DNA of 64,000 nt from Chloroflexi bacterium 54-19 (GTDB lineage Bacteria; Chloroflexota; Chloroflexia; Chloroheliales; Chloroheliaceae): assembly GCA_001898225.1 (NCBI GenBank), contig MKTJ01000043.1:33209-97208 (forward strand), in the 5' to 3' direction. The translations under genes were made by a program, and so were the position numbers. Under the pieces are notes generated by a model. The model was given only the letters and a program-made list of their open reading frames with translations. It searched no databases and was not told where the DNA came from. Of this stretch, positions 45,547 through 54,200 are shown piece by piece (the stretch's first letter is position 1; every line of letters starts with the position of its first letter).

Positions 45547-46470
45547 TTAATGAGCCTTTAACCGCGGGTCAATCCAGAAGTAGAGTAAATCCACTACCAG
45601 GTTAACCAGGACATAGGTAATTGCCGCTACCAGCACAATCCCCTGGATTACCGGGTAGTCCCGGTTGCCGATAGCTTTTACCGCCAGTTGTCCCAGGCCC
45701 GGCCAGGCAAAAATATTTTCAACAATAACCGCCCCACCGAGTAACGCGCCGAACTGTAAGCCCGTGATAGTTACAACCGGTATCATCGCATTCCGATAAG
45801 CGTGGCGGACCATTACCTGGTTCTGCACCAACCCTTTGGATGATGCAGTCCGGATATAGTCCTGGCCTAACACTTCAAGCAGGCTGGAACGGACGAAACG
45901 GGAAATGATGGCGGCCTGGATAATTCCCAGCGTGAGAGCAGGCATGATTAGCTGAACGGCATCACCATTTCCGATAATCGGCAAAATCTGTAACTGGACG
46001 CCGAAGAAGTTAATCATAACCAACCCCAGCCAGATAGGTGACAGGGATAAACCTATCAGGCTGAAAGCAGTAATGCCGGTATCTATAGCCGTATTTTTGT
46101 AGCGGGCCGCGACTGTGCCGAAAAGCAGTCCCAGCACCAGACCGATGAGCAGGCTTGAAACGGCCAGGGTAACTGTCTTGACATACCGGTCGCCAATTTC
46201 GTCTATAACATATCGCTGGTTGGTCAGCGATTTCCCCAGGTCTCCGTGAGCAACTCCAAGGATGTAATTAAAATATTGGACAATCAGGGGTTGGTCCAGG
46301 CCATAGGCGGCCTTTAAATTTGCGACAACTTCCGGTGTTTTAGGCCGTCCGAATAACATTGTATCTATCGGGTCGCCCGGAATTATCACCCGCATCAAAA
46401 AGACAAGCGTGATAATGCCAAAAACAACCACGATCAAAGCGAGTAATCGCCGAAAGATGAATTTGAGCAT
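45547..46470 (-). CDS. Peptide ABC transporter permease, DppB/OppB type
   Basis: 307-residue inner-membrane permease, partner of the DppC-type protein. The start is canonical (FIFRRLLALIVVVFGI helix, then VIIPGDP), followed by GLDQPLIVQYFNYI, a periplasmic loop, and the EAA-like loop (YIRTASSKGLVQNQVMVRHAYRN). A TAAGGA site is about 9 nt before the ATG. It is separated from the binding-protein gene by a large hairpin that probably makes the permease less abundant than the binding protein. Confidence 0.93.
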   Translation of the reverse strand: MLKFIFRRLLALIVVVFGIITLVFLMRVIIPGDPIDTMLFGRPKTPEVVANLKAAYGLDQPLIVQYFNYILGVAHGDLGKSLTNQRYVIDEIGDRYVKTVTLAVSSLLIGLVLGLLFGTVAARYKNTAIDTGITAFSLIGLSLSPIWLGLVMINFFGVQLQILPIIGNGDAVQLIMPALTLGIIQAAIISRFVRSSLLEVLGQDYIRTASSKGLVQNQVMVRHAYRNAMIPVVTITGLQFGALLGGAVIVENIFAWPGLGQLAVKAIGNRDYPVIQGIVLVAAITYVLVNLVVDLLYFWIDPRLKAH

Positions 46471-46506
46471 TCCGAAAAATCCTTACCGCTCCAGGTAATT
46501 CTGGAA

Positions 46507-46582
46507 GAAATGAAGAATCGGTTTACTGCCAGCGTTATTGCAAACCCTGGCAGTAAATATCACAAGGGGGATTCTTCATTTC
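46507..46582 (-). terminator. Large two-part stem-loop between binding protein and permease genes
   Basis: Two nested perfect stems: GAAATGAAGAATC/GATTCTTCATTTC (13 bp, 46507-46519 and 46570-46582) and TTTACTGCCAG/CTGGCAGTAAA (11 bp, 46522-46532 and 46547-46557). Together they give 24 bp of pairing. No U-tract follows. Likely an mRNA-stability or partial-termination element giving excess binding protein. Confidence 0.7.
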
Positions 46583-46613
46583 CCCAGGAAAACAGTTACC
46601 GCTTTACGCCGTC

Positions 46614-48488
46614 CTAGGAACCCAGCGTTACATCGTTGAACAACAGGTTCTGTAGCGCGTCCAACTTAAACCCGTTTACCTTCTTCTGAACTCCGAGGAG
46701 AACATAAGGAGTGTAGAGCGGAACCACCTTGGCGTTGTCAAGCAGCGCTTTTTCAGCCTGTTTGGCAACCTCGATGCGGGCCGCCGGGTCCAGGGTCTGG
46801 TCCGACTTGGTAATAAGGTCGTCTACGGTCGGGTCTTCTTTGCGAAGGAAGATTGCGCCACCTTTGCCCAGGTACGAGAGCGACAGGAAGGAAATATCCG
46901 GCCAGCCGACCCCAATCAGGGCAATATCGTAATCACCTTTGCTCAGCAGAGGTACCACAGCGCTAATTTCCAGGATATTGATTTTAAGGTCAATACCGAT
47001 GGCTTTGAGGTTAGCCTGTAAAATTTCGGTGGTCCGCTTGATACCGCTATCACCGGAATAAGTCAGGAGGGTAAAGCTGGCCGGTTTGCCATCTTTAGCG
47101 ACAATACCGTCAGCCCCGGCGACCCAGCCGCCATCCTTAAGAGTTTGCTTGGCTTTATCGACATCGAAAGGATAAGGATTGAGGTTCGGGTCATAACCGG
47201 CTACCCCGGTCGGTAAAGGCGCAGTCGTGGCCGTGGCATACCCGTTCAATGCGTTGTCAATGATGGTTTTGCGGTCAACGGCATAAGAGATGGCTTTACG
47301 CAAAGCCACGTCATCAGTCGGCGCTTTGTCGGCAAAGTTAAGGAAGACAAGCTGGGTGCTGCTCTTGACCTGAAGTAAGTTCAAGTTGCTATCCCCGGTA
47401 ATTGTCGGCACATTGTCGGTCTGCACCGGGTTTACGATGTCGGTCGAACCGCGCTGCAACGAGGCTAACTGGGTAGCAGGTTCAGGGATAATCTGGAAAT
47501 TCAAAGTATCAATGTAAGCCGGGCCCGGATTGTCAATGTCCGCCCGGTAGTTCTTGTAATCGGGGTTCTTTACAAGGGTAATGTTCTGGCCGGTCGTCCA
47601 GCTTTTGAACATGAAGGGACCGGAGCCAACCGGGTTGCGACCGTACTGGTCGCCGTACTTGGCGACAGCCGCCGGGGATACGATACCACCGTAGCCGATG
47701 CTGGCGTTCGTGAAGAAAGCGGCGTAAGGTGAATCGAAGTGGAAGATAGCCGTGGTCGCGTCAGGGGCATCCACCGTCTTAAGAGTGCCAAAGAACGACT
47801 TGGTGGCAGAGGCAGTTTTGGGATCAAGAATCCGGTCAAAGTTGGCTTTAACAGCGGAAGCATCCAGGGGCGTGCCATCGGTAAATTTCAAACCGGAGCG
47901 AATCTTGAAGGTGAGGGTTTTGCCGCCATCAGCAATCGTCCAGGATTCAGCCACCCAGGGGTGCGGCAAACCATCGGTCCCGATATAGACTAACCGTTCG
48001 TAGATAGCGGAGTTGACCGCGTTGGAAGCGCCAAGGACTGTTTTGGCCGGGTCAAGTTGGTCAGGTTCCTGGGGCAGGGCGTAATTTAGAGTGCCACCTG
48101 GTTTACCGGCGGCAGCGGCGGTAGTAGCAGCCGCGGTGGTCGCAGCGGCAGTCGTGGCGGCAGCGGTCGTGGCAGCCGCAGTCGTGGCGGCGGCGCTGGT
48201 GGCAGCAGCCGTGGTCGCCGCAGCGGTTGTGGCGGCGGCAGTGGTCGCAGTAGCCGCAGTCGTGGCGAAAGCGTTACCGGCCTGGACCGCTGTAGCCAGC
48301 GGGGTCGCAGTCGGCAAGTTGCTGCTGGCAGGAGTGGCCGTATTGTCACCGCAAGCGCCCAGCACCAGGCTCGTAATAAAAATCAGGGCGACCACCAGGG
48401 CTACCCGGCTGTGCAGACCGGTTAATCTTTTACTGGCCGGGGTTGAGCTGCCCTTCGGCCTATCCTCTCTAACTCTAAACTCAGTCAT
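46614..48488 (-). CDS. Peptide ABC transporter substrate-binding lipoprotein (family 5)
   Basis: Extracytoplasmic solute-binding protein of the DppA/OppA family, 624 residues. After an unusually long basic N-region comes a hydrophobic core and lipobox LGAC (Cys46), then an Ala/Thr linker (about 73-128), then the SBP_bac_5 domain (GGTLNYALPQEPDQLDP; YERLV; RSGLKFTDGTPLDA; NPVGSGPFMFKSW). I take the second of two adjacent ATGs, 6 nt from AGGAG. It is the third gene of the minus-strand operon, after an S12 hydrolase and a D-amino-acid oxidase. It captures peptides or peptide-like compounds; the operon suggests D-residue-containing peptides, but binding specificity cannot be read from sequence. 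Confidence 0.92.
   Translation of the reverse strand: MTEFRVREDRPKGSSTPASKRLTGLHSRVALVVALIFITSLVLGACGDNTATPASSNLPTATPLATAVQAGNAFATTAATATTAAATTAAATTAAATSAAATTAAATTAAATTAAATTAAATTAAAAGKPGGTLNYALPQEPDQLDPAKTVLGASNAVNSAIYERLVYIGTDGLPHPWVAESWTIADGGKTLTFKIRSGLKFTDGTPLDASAVKANFDRILDPKTASATKSFFGTLKTVDAPDATTAIFHFDSPYAAFFTNASIGYGGIVSPAAVAKYGDQYGRNPVGSGPFMFKSWTTGQNITLVKNPDYKNYRADIDNPGPAYIDTLNFQIIPEPATQLASLQRGSTDIVNPVQTDNVPTITGDSNLNLLQVKSSTQLVFLNFADKAPTDDVALRKAISYAVDRKTIIDNALNGYATATTAPLPTGVAGYDPNLNPYPFDVDKAKQTLKDGGWVAGADGIVAKDGKPASFTLLTYSGDSGIKRTTEILQANLKAIGIDLKINILEISAVVPLLSKGDYDIALIGVGWPDISFLSLSYLGKGGAIFLRKEDPTVDDLITKSDQTLDPAARIEVAKQAEKALLDNAKVVPLYTPYVLLGVQKKVNGFKLDALQNLLFNDVTLGS
48110..48266 (-). repeat. 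Ala/Thr codon repeat encoding the lipoprotein linker
   Basis: About 13 degenerate 12-bp units encoding Ala-Ala-Thr-Thr-type tetrapeptides, with one Ser variant. Third bases vary between units, so the repeat is selected at the protein level or is old. It forms the flexible tether between the lipidated Cys and the binding domain. Confidence 0.8.
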
Positions 48489-48519
48489 CATCTTCTCCTA
48501 AATAATCTTAACTGGACGC

Positions 48520-49533
48520 TTAGACTTTACCCTGACCGAGGGTAAGTTCTTTCGGACTAAACACTTTGACAAGACTCAGAACTTGCTCGGCGCAACCCCA
48601 AGATATGGTTACCCCGGCGCCTCCGTGTCCATAGTTATGGATGACAACTTTGGCATCAGGCAACACCTCTGCCTCCAACCGGACCTCTTTGCGAGCCGGT
48701 CTCAGACCCACCAGGTGTTCGAGAACCTGGGTCTGAGCCACCTCAGGCACCAGTTGGCTGCATACCTCCCAGATTTTTTTGGCTGTAGCCGCATCCGGCT
48801 CTAGCGACCATTCTCCGGCTTCAGCCGTACCACCCAGAATACAATCGTTGGAACGAGGGATAATGTAATTTGCAGTTCCGTAATTATCGGCGCTGACAAA
48901 GAAATCTTTCAAGGCAGTGCGCGATACCCGGATAATCTGGCCCCGGATAGGATAGACTTCTTTATCACCCAGGAGCGAACGGGCCCCCAGCCCGGTGCAG
49001 TTAACAACCAGGTGACTTTCCTCGAAAGCTTCCGAAAGAGAACCTATTTCACGCCGGATAATCTCGCCGCCCAGTTGTTGAAACCGGTTGACCAGGTAAC
49101 CCATGTAAATGCCAGTATCAATAACCGGTGAATCGAAAAAGTAGCCGTCATGGTAGCCAGCGGGCAGTTCTTCCGGTTGAGCGTGCCGGTAGTTCCGCAC
49201 GTAGCTTGACCAGACCGGGTCGGGGGTCGGCTCTCTGAATAGCTCGACACCCGGCAAAATTCGAATTCCGGTTTCAGGGATAGAGGCCAGTTCACAAAAA
49301 ATTTCGTAGCTGCGTTCACCCCAATCGGCGACCTTTGCCTCCGGGGCTACCTTATAAGGATACCATACTGCCGCAGCAATATTCGATGTGGTATGCGGGG
49401 GCAGGTCTTTGGCCCAAATCTTTACCTTGTACCCCTCTTCCAGGAGCAAAATTCCGCTCGATAGACCGTTTACACCGCAACCGAGTATTGTTATAACCGG
49501 GTCCGGGTTTGTATCCTGGGTAACATTTTCCAT
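48520..49533 (-). CDS. D-amino-acid oxidase (FAD-dependent)
   Basis: Flavoprotein oxidising D-amino acids to 2-keto acids, ammonia and hydrogen peroxide. The 337-residue protein starts with the dinucleotide motif ILGCGVNGLSSG. Then come HTTSNIAAAVWYPYK (a DAAO hallmark), VVNCTGLGARSL, YIIPRSNDCILGGT, GLRPARKEVRLE with the substrate-carboxylate Arg, and the C-terminal NYGHGGAGVTISWG signature. I start at the ATG at 49533; a start 21 codons earlier would overlap the upstream S12 gene. The ribosome site (AGAAAGAA) is weak. No peroxisomal or secretion signal. It sits between an S12 hydrolase and the peptide-binding protein, strong context for D-amino-acid catabolism. Confidence 0.92.
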   Translation of the reverse strand: MENVTQDTNPDPVITILGCGVNGLSSGILLLEEGYKVKIWAKDLPPHTTSNIAAAVWYPYKVAPEAKVADWGERSYEIFCELASIPETGIRILPGVELFREPTPDPVWSSYVRNYRHAQPEELPAGYHDGYFFDSPVIDTGIYMGYLVNRFQQLGGEIIRREIGSLSEAFEESHLVVNCTGLGARSLLGDKEVYPIRGQIIRVSRTALKDFFVSADNYGTANYIIPRSNDCILGGTAEAGEWSLEPDAATAKKIWEVCSQLVPEVAQTQVLEHLVGLRPARKEVRLEAEVLPDAKVVIHNYGHGGAGVTISWGCAEQVLSLVKVFSPKELTLGQGKV

Positions 49534-49561
49534 AGTAAAGTAAATTTCTTTCTGCCTTATT

Positions 49562-50962
49562 TCAACTGTTGCGACGCACGGCCATCCGGCCACCAAACCT
49601 GAACCAGCCTATCTTGCCTTCTTCGTTGCGGATAAACTGGCCTTTAACGTCTTTGAATGGGCCGCTTTGAGTTAAAACCACATCTTTTCCGAGGAAGCCA
49701 AACTTGACACCCGGTATCGGCGGGGGGTCTACCTCGAACAAGCCGTTGGTGTGATATACAAACTCGCCTTCCAGTTCGCCACTCTCGGAAATCGCCATAT
49801 TGATACTGCTGATAAGGGCATTATAGTTTCCGACATATTCGGGCAAGGCGTCCGCCGGGATTGGTTGGACTTCAGCCGGGGCATTTTTCGCGCCGAGGAA
49901 ATGCTCGAAGACCCAATCGGTGACATCCTCGTATAACTGACCACTCACCCCGGTGCTGACATCAGAATTGGTCACCAGCGCAAAAGCGAACTGGCGGTCT
50001 GGCACCATTTCAAAAGCCGACAATTGGCCGAAGGTGCCGCCACCGTGCCGGACCCGTAGGACATTCCCGACCTTGCCGCTAAACCAGCTAAGGCCCATGT
50101 TTTCATCGGACCCGGCTGGCACAACCGGGGTTTTCATCAGGGCTAACGTTTCGGGAGAAAGCAGTTGGGTGCCATCCGAGGCTTTACCATCGCCCATGTG
50201 GAACCGGGCATATTTTAGCTGGTCTTTGACGGTGGTACAGATGCCACCCGCTGGATTAGACGAGCGCGGCAACTCCCATTTCCGATTGACTTCCGGCCCG
50301 TTCTCGCCCCGGCGGTGACCACTAGCAACCCGGTATGAGATAACTTCGTTGGCAAAGAAGAAGGAATTTTCCATCCCAAGAGGCGTGAGCAGCAGTTCTT
50401 TGAGAGATGTTTCGTAGGGTTTGCCCGTTACAACTTCTATAACTCGCCCGGCTACGCTAAAAGCGGCGTTGTTATAGGACCAGAACTTACCGGGAGGCGT
50501 GACCTGCTCGACCCCGGCCAGTTTCTGGACGAATTTTTCCAGGGCGTCATCCCCCATCCCGGTATCGGCAAAGAAATCGCCTACCCACCCGGCGGTATGG
50601 GTGATAACATTTTTGACAGTAACTTTTTCGGCAGCCTCGGCGTCTTTAAGAGTGAGATCGGGTAAATACCGGCGCAGGGGCGCGTCCAGGTCAACTTTAC
50701 CCATTTCGACCAGCCGCATGAGGGCCGTGGTGGTCATCGTTTTGGTGGTCGAACCAATCTGGAATAAAGTGTCGGGCGTGACCGGGAGGGGATTTTCGAC
50801 GTTGGTTACGCCATACCCGGCCAGGTATTCTTTGTCGCCATAGCCGATGCCGAGCGCGACACCCGGTATGCCGTAGTATTCCATGGCAGACCGGACCTTT
50901 TCATCCAGGAGTTTGAAGTCTTCGTCCGTGAATTTGCTTAAATCTAACAGGCTATCGGCCAT
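49562..50962 (-). CDS. S12 serine hydrolase 4
   Basis: 466-residue cytoplasmic S12 hydrolase and first gene of the long minus-strand operon: Ser71-Thr-Thr-Lys74, SYNN and RHGGGTFG motifs, with a C-terminal beta-domain at about 355-460. It is closely related to the products at 30657 and 43076. GAGAGGA is 10 nt before the ATG. Its upstream region holds ACCGGA array B in the same orientation as array A at the other end of the island. Twenty-eight bp separate it from the D-amino-acid oxidase gene, which supports a role in freeing D-amino acids from amides, esters or short peptides. Confidence 0.88.
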   Translation of the reverse strand: MADSLLDLSKFTDEDFKLLDEKVRSAMEYYGIPGVALGIGYGDKEYLAGYGVTNVENPLPVTPDTLFQIGSTTKTMTTTALMRLVEMGKVDLDAPLRRYLPDLTLKDAEAAEKVTVKNVITHTAGWVGDFFADTGMGDDALEKFVQKLAGVEQVTPPGKFWSYNNAAFSVAGRVIEVVTGKPYETSLKELLLTPLGMENSFFFANEVISYRVASGHRRGENGPEVNRKWELPRSSNPAGGICTTVKDQLKYARFHMGDGKASDGTQLLSPETLALMKTPVVPAGSDENMGLSWFSGKVGNVLRVRHGGGTFGQLSAFEMVPDRQFAFALVTNSDVSTGVSGQLYEDVTDWVFEHFLGAKNAPAEVQPIPADALPEYVGNYNALISSINMAISESGELEGEFVYHTNGLFEVDPPPIPGVKFGFLGKDVVLTQSGPFKDVKGQFIRNEEGKIGWFRFGGRMAVRRNS

Positions 50963-51119
50963 AGACGGCTGTCCTCTCTTTTCTCTCTAATAACTAAGCT
51001 AAAACCGGGTAGCGAAAAAGTATAATAAAAGCTAACAGGTAGCAGGCAGCTAAAAAATTATTAAGTTGCTAAAGCTAGATAAGTATTTTAGAATGAAGCT
51101 ATCTGTGAACTGCTCTAAG

Positions 51120-51147
51120 TTTGAGGATTCTGAACCTTAAGTATAAT
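51120..51147 (+). promoter_or_regulatory. Candidate promoter of XRE-STAND-WD40 gene
   Basis: TTTGAG, 16 nt, perfect TATAAT (51142-51147), about 97 bp before the TTG start. Array B lies downstream of it, in the predicted leader, where a bound protein would block transcription: a negative-autoregulation layout. Confidence 0.5.
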
Positions 51148-51151
51148 AAGA

Positions 51152-51230
51152 CTTATACCAAAAAAATATAGGTAATCACAGTCCTTCCATTTCCGGTTTA
51201 ATTCAGATAGATTTCCGGTAACTTCCGGTT
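51152..51230 (-). promoter_or_regulatory. Phased ACCGGAAAT operator array B with minus-strand -10 element
   Basis: On the minus strand, three direct ACCGGAA copies begin at 51229, 51219 and 51197 (10 and 22 bp apart). The last copy begins 40 nt before TATAAG (51157-51152), a plausible -10 for the S12/D-amino-acid oxidase operon. Spacing and flanks match array A, including an identical 18-bp block (51183-51200). The array also sits 14 bp from the start of the divergent XRE-STAND-WD40 gene. Confidence 0.6.
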
Positions 51231-51243
51231 TTAAGGTGGCAAC

Positions 51244-54200
51244 TTGTTATCGTTTAACCCACCAATAAAAACCTCGCCAGGGGAACTATTAAAAAAACTG
51301 CGGATACGCACCGGCCTGACCCAGGCTGAATTAGGTGCGCTCGTTCCTATCAGCGAAAAAATGATTCGAAACTGGGAGACCGATACCAATCTACCAAAAG
51401 CCGGGAACCTCAAAAAGCTTATCGAAATCTTCTGGCAGCGCCAGGTCTTTGTAGCCGGTATCGAGCAGGAAGAAGCCCTCGATTTATGGAATTCGGTCAA
51501 AGCGGTTTTTGACGCCACCACCCGCACTTATAACGAATACCCCGGCTTTGATGAAGGCTGGTTTTACGAGCTGACCCGCCCCGCCAAATTCTTAAAAATA
51601 ATCGGCCAGCCTGGAATCGAAGGTAACCTGGCAGAATCCCACTTTCAGGACTGGGGCGAAGCGCCCGGCCTGGAAACTTTTCATGGCCGGGAAAAAGAAC
51701 TGGAACTGCTTAATAAATGGCTGGTTGACGATGGTTGTCGCCTGGTAGCCCTTCTGGGTATGGGCGGTATCGGCAAGACCTCGCTTTCGGTGAAACTAAC
51801 CCAGCAGGTTAAAGAACAGTTCGAGGTAATAATCTGGCGCTCCCTGAGAAACGCCCCCCTGGTCGAAACCATCCTCGACGATACTCTCGAATTTCTAAGC
51901 ACGACCCCCAAAACAGCCTTACCGGAAGACCTCAACAGCAAAATTTCGCTTTTAATTGATAACCTGCGGAAAAAACGCTGCCTGATTGTGCTGGATAACG
52001 CCGAAAGCATTTTGCAGGAGGGGACGGGCAGCCGCGCCGGGCATTACCGCAAGGGTTACGAAGGCTATGGCCGCCTGATTGAGAGACTCGGCCAGACCAA
52101 CCACACCAGTTGCCTGGTGATAACCTCCCGCGAGAAGCCCCGCGAGTTTAATTACCTGGGCGGCAGTAAAGCCCCTGTTCGAGTTCTCAACCTGGCCGGA
52201 CTTGAAGATGCCGAGGCCTGTGAAATCCTGGCCGATAAGGGGTTGTTAAACTCGGACCAGGAAGTCTATAACGCTCTGATTGGACGCTATTCGGGCAACC
52301 CTTTAGCCCTTAAAATTGTGGCCGAGTTTATCCTCGATGTGTTTAACGGCCAGATTGGGGCCTTTCTTAAGAGCAGCCGCATGGTCTTTGGCGACATCAC
52401 CGATCTTCTGAGCGAACAATTCGACCGGCTTAACGATCTCGAAAAACAGGTGATGTACTGGCTGGCAGTCGAAAGGGAACCGGTTTCCCTCGAAACCCTG
52501 GCCGCCGATTTACTCCTGACCGAGCCGGACAAGGATTTACTCGAAACCCTCAGTAGCTTGCGCCGCCGCTCGATGGCCGAAACGGGCGAGATTACGAATG
52601 TCTTTACCTTGCAGCCGGTCGTAATGGAATTCGTGACCGACCGTTTTACCAGGGAAATCTGTAACGAGATTGAAAGCGGGCATTTCGGGCTGCTGGCTTC
52701 CCACGCCGTTATGAAAGCCCAGGCCAGGGAATATGTCAGGAAAAACCAGATTCACTTTATCCTGAAGCCCGTCCTGGCAAGACTGACGGTAAACAACAAA
52801 GACCAGGCAGCGGTCCAGGAATTGTTGCGGAGGATGGTCGCGCTGTTGCGCGAAAAACGGCTTTCAGAGCAGGGCTACGCCGGGGGGAACCTGGTCAATT
52901 TACTCTACCACCTGACCAGGGATTTGCGTGGTTATGATTTTTCCGGGCTTAACATCTGGCAAGCTTATCTCCAGGGGGTTGACCTGCAAGGGGTCAATTT
53001 CAGCTATTCCAACCTGACCGGCTCGGTCTTTACTGAAACCTTTAACGTTATCTGGTCAGTCGCCTTTAGCCCGGATGGAAGATTCCTGGCGGCGGGTGGA
53101 ATTAACGGGGAAGTCCGGTTTTGGCGGTTAAAAGAAGGCCAACAGGTCCATACTTTGACCGGACATACAGATTGGGTGGCTTCGGTCGCTTTCAGCCCCG
53201 ACGGCTGTCTTTTCGTGAGCGGCAGCCATGACCGCACCCTGAAATTCTGGGATATTGAGACCGGGCGCTGTGTCAGGACGATTGTCGCCCACGACGACAT
53301 GATCTGGTCAATCGCCATGAGCCCTGATGGGAAAATGCTTGCCAGCGCCAGTAAGGACCACCTGGTAAAAATCTGGGACGTTGCCAGCGGCCAATGCCTG
53401 GCGACCCTGGCCGGGCACACAAATTGGGTCAACTCGGTGGCGTTTAGCCCGGATGGAGCGCTCCTGGCAAGTGGAAGCAACGACCAGACTATCAAATTAT
53501 GGGATGTTGCCACCCGGCGCTGCATTCGTACCATCCAGTCCGAACACGACATGTTCTGGTCGGTGGCCTTTAGCCCCGATAGTAAAATGGTCGCCGGCTG
53601 TGGCAATCGCCCCTCAATTGGCCTGTGGGAGGTTGCCAGCGGCCACCAGCTAAAAGAGTTGGAAACCCAGAGCCCGGACAGCGTGGTTTATTCGATTGTC
53701 TTTAGCCCCGACGGTAAGAGCCTTTTTAGCGGCAGCAAAGATGGCACCCTCTACCTGTGGGATTTAAGCAGCGGCAACCACCTTAAAAGCTGGCCGGGCC
53801 ACCATAGTTGGGTCCGCTCGGTCGCTTTCAGCCCGGATGGTTTATTGGTGGCGAGTTGCGGCGAGGAGCAAAACGTCAAGGTCTGGGACGTGAGAAATAC
53901 CCTCGGCGAGAGTTACCGGACCCTTCAAGGTTATTCGCACCGGATAGGAGCGGTAACTTTTAGCCCGGATGGCCGGATTTTGACCAGTGGCGGAGACGAG
54001 CAGGTAATCCGGTTGTGGGAAATGGATAACCTGGGCGCCACCGAGGAAGACTATCGCCAGGCCCGCACGATTCCCTGGCAGACCAGTTTTATTCTCTCGC
54101 TGCAATATAGCCCGGACGGCCAATGGCTGGCTGCCGGGAGCTACGATTGGTCGGTAAAACTCTGGAAAACCCCCCAGTGGGATAATCCCCGCACCTTGCG

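Noticed and set aside
48091..48501. Ala/Val-rich plus-strand frame
   Set aside because: It is the complement of the Ala/Thr repeat of the binding-protein gene and only reflects that repeat.
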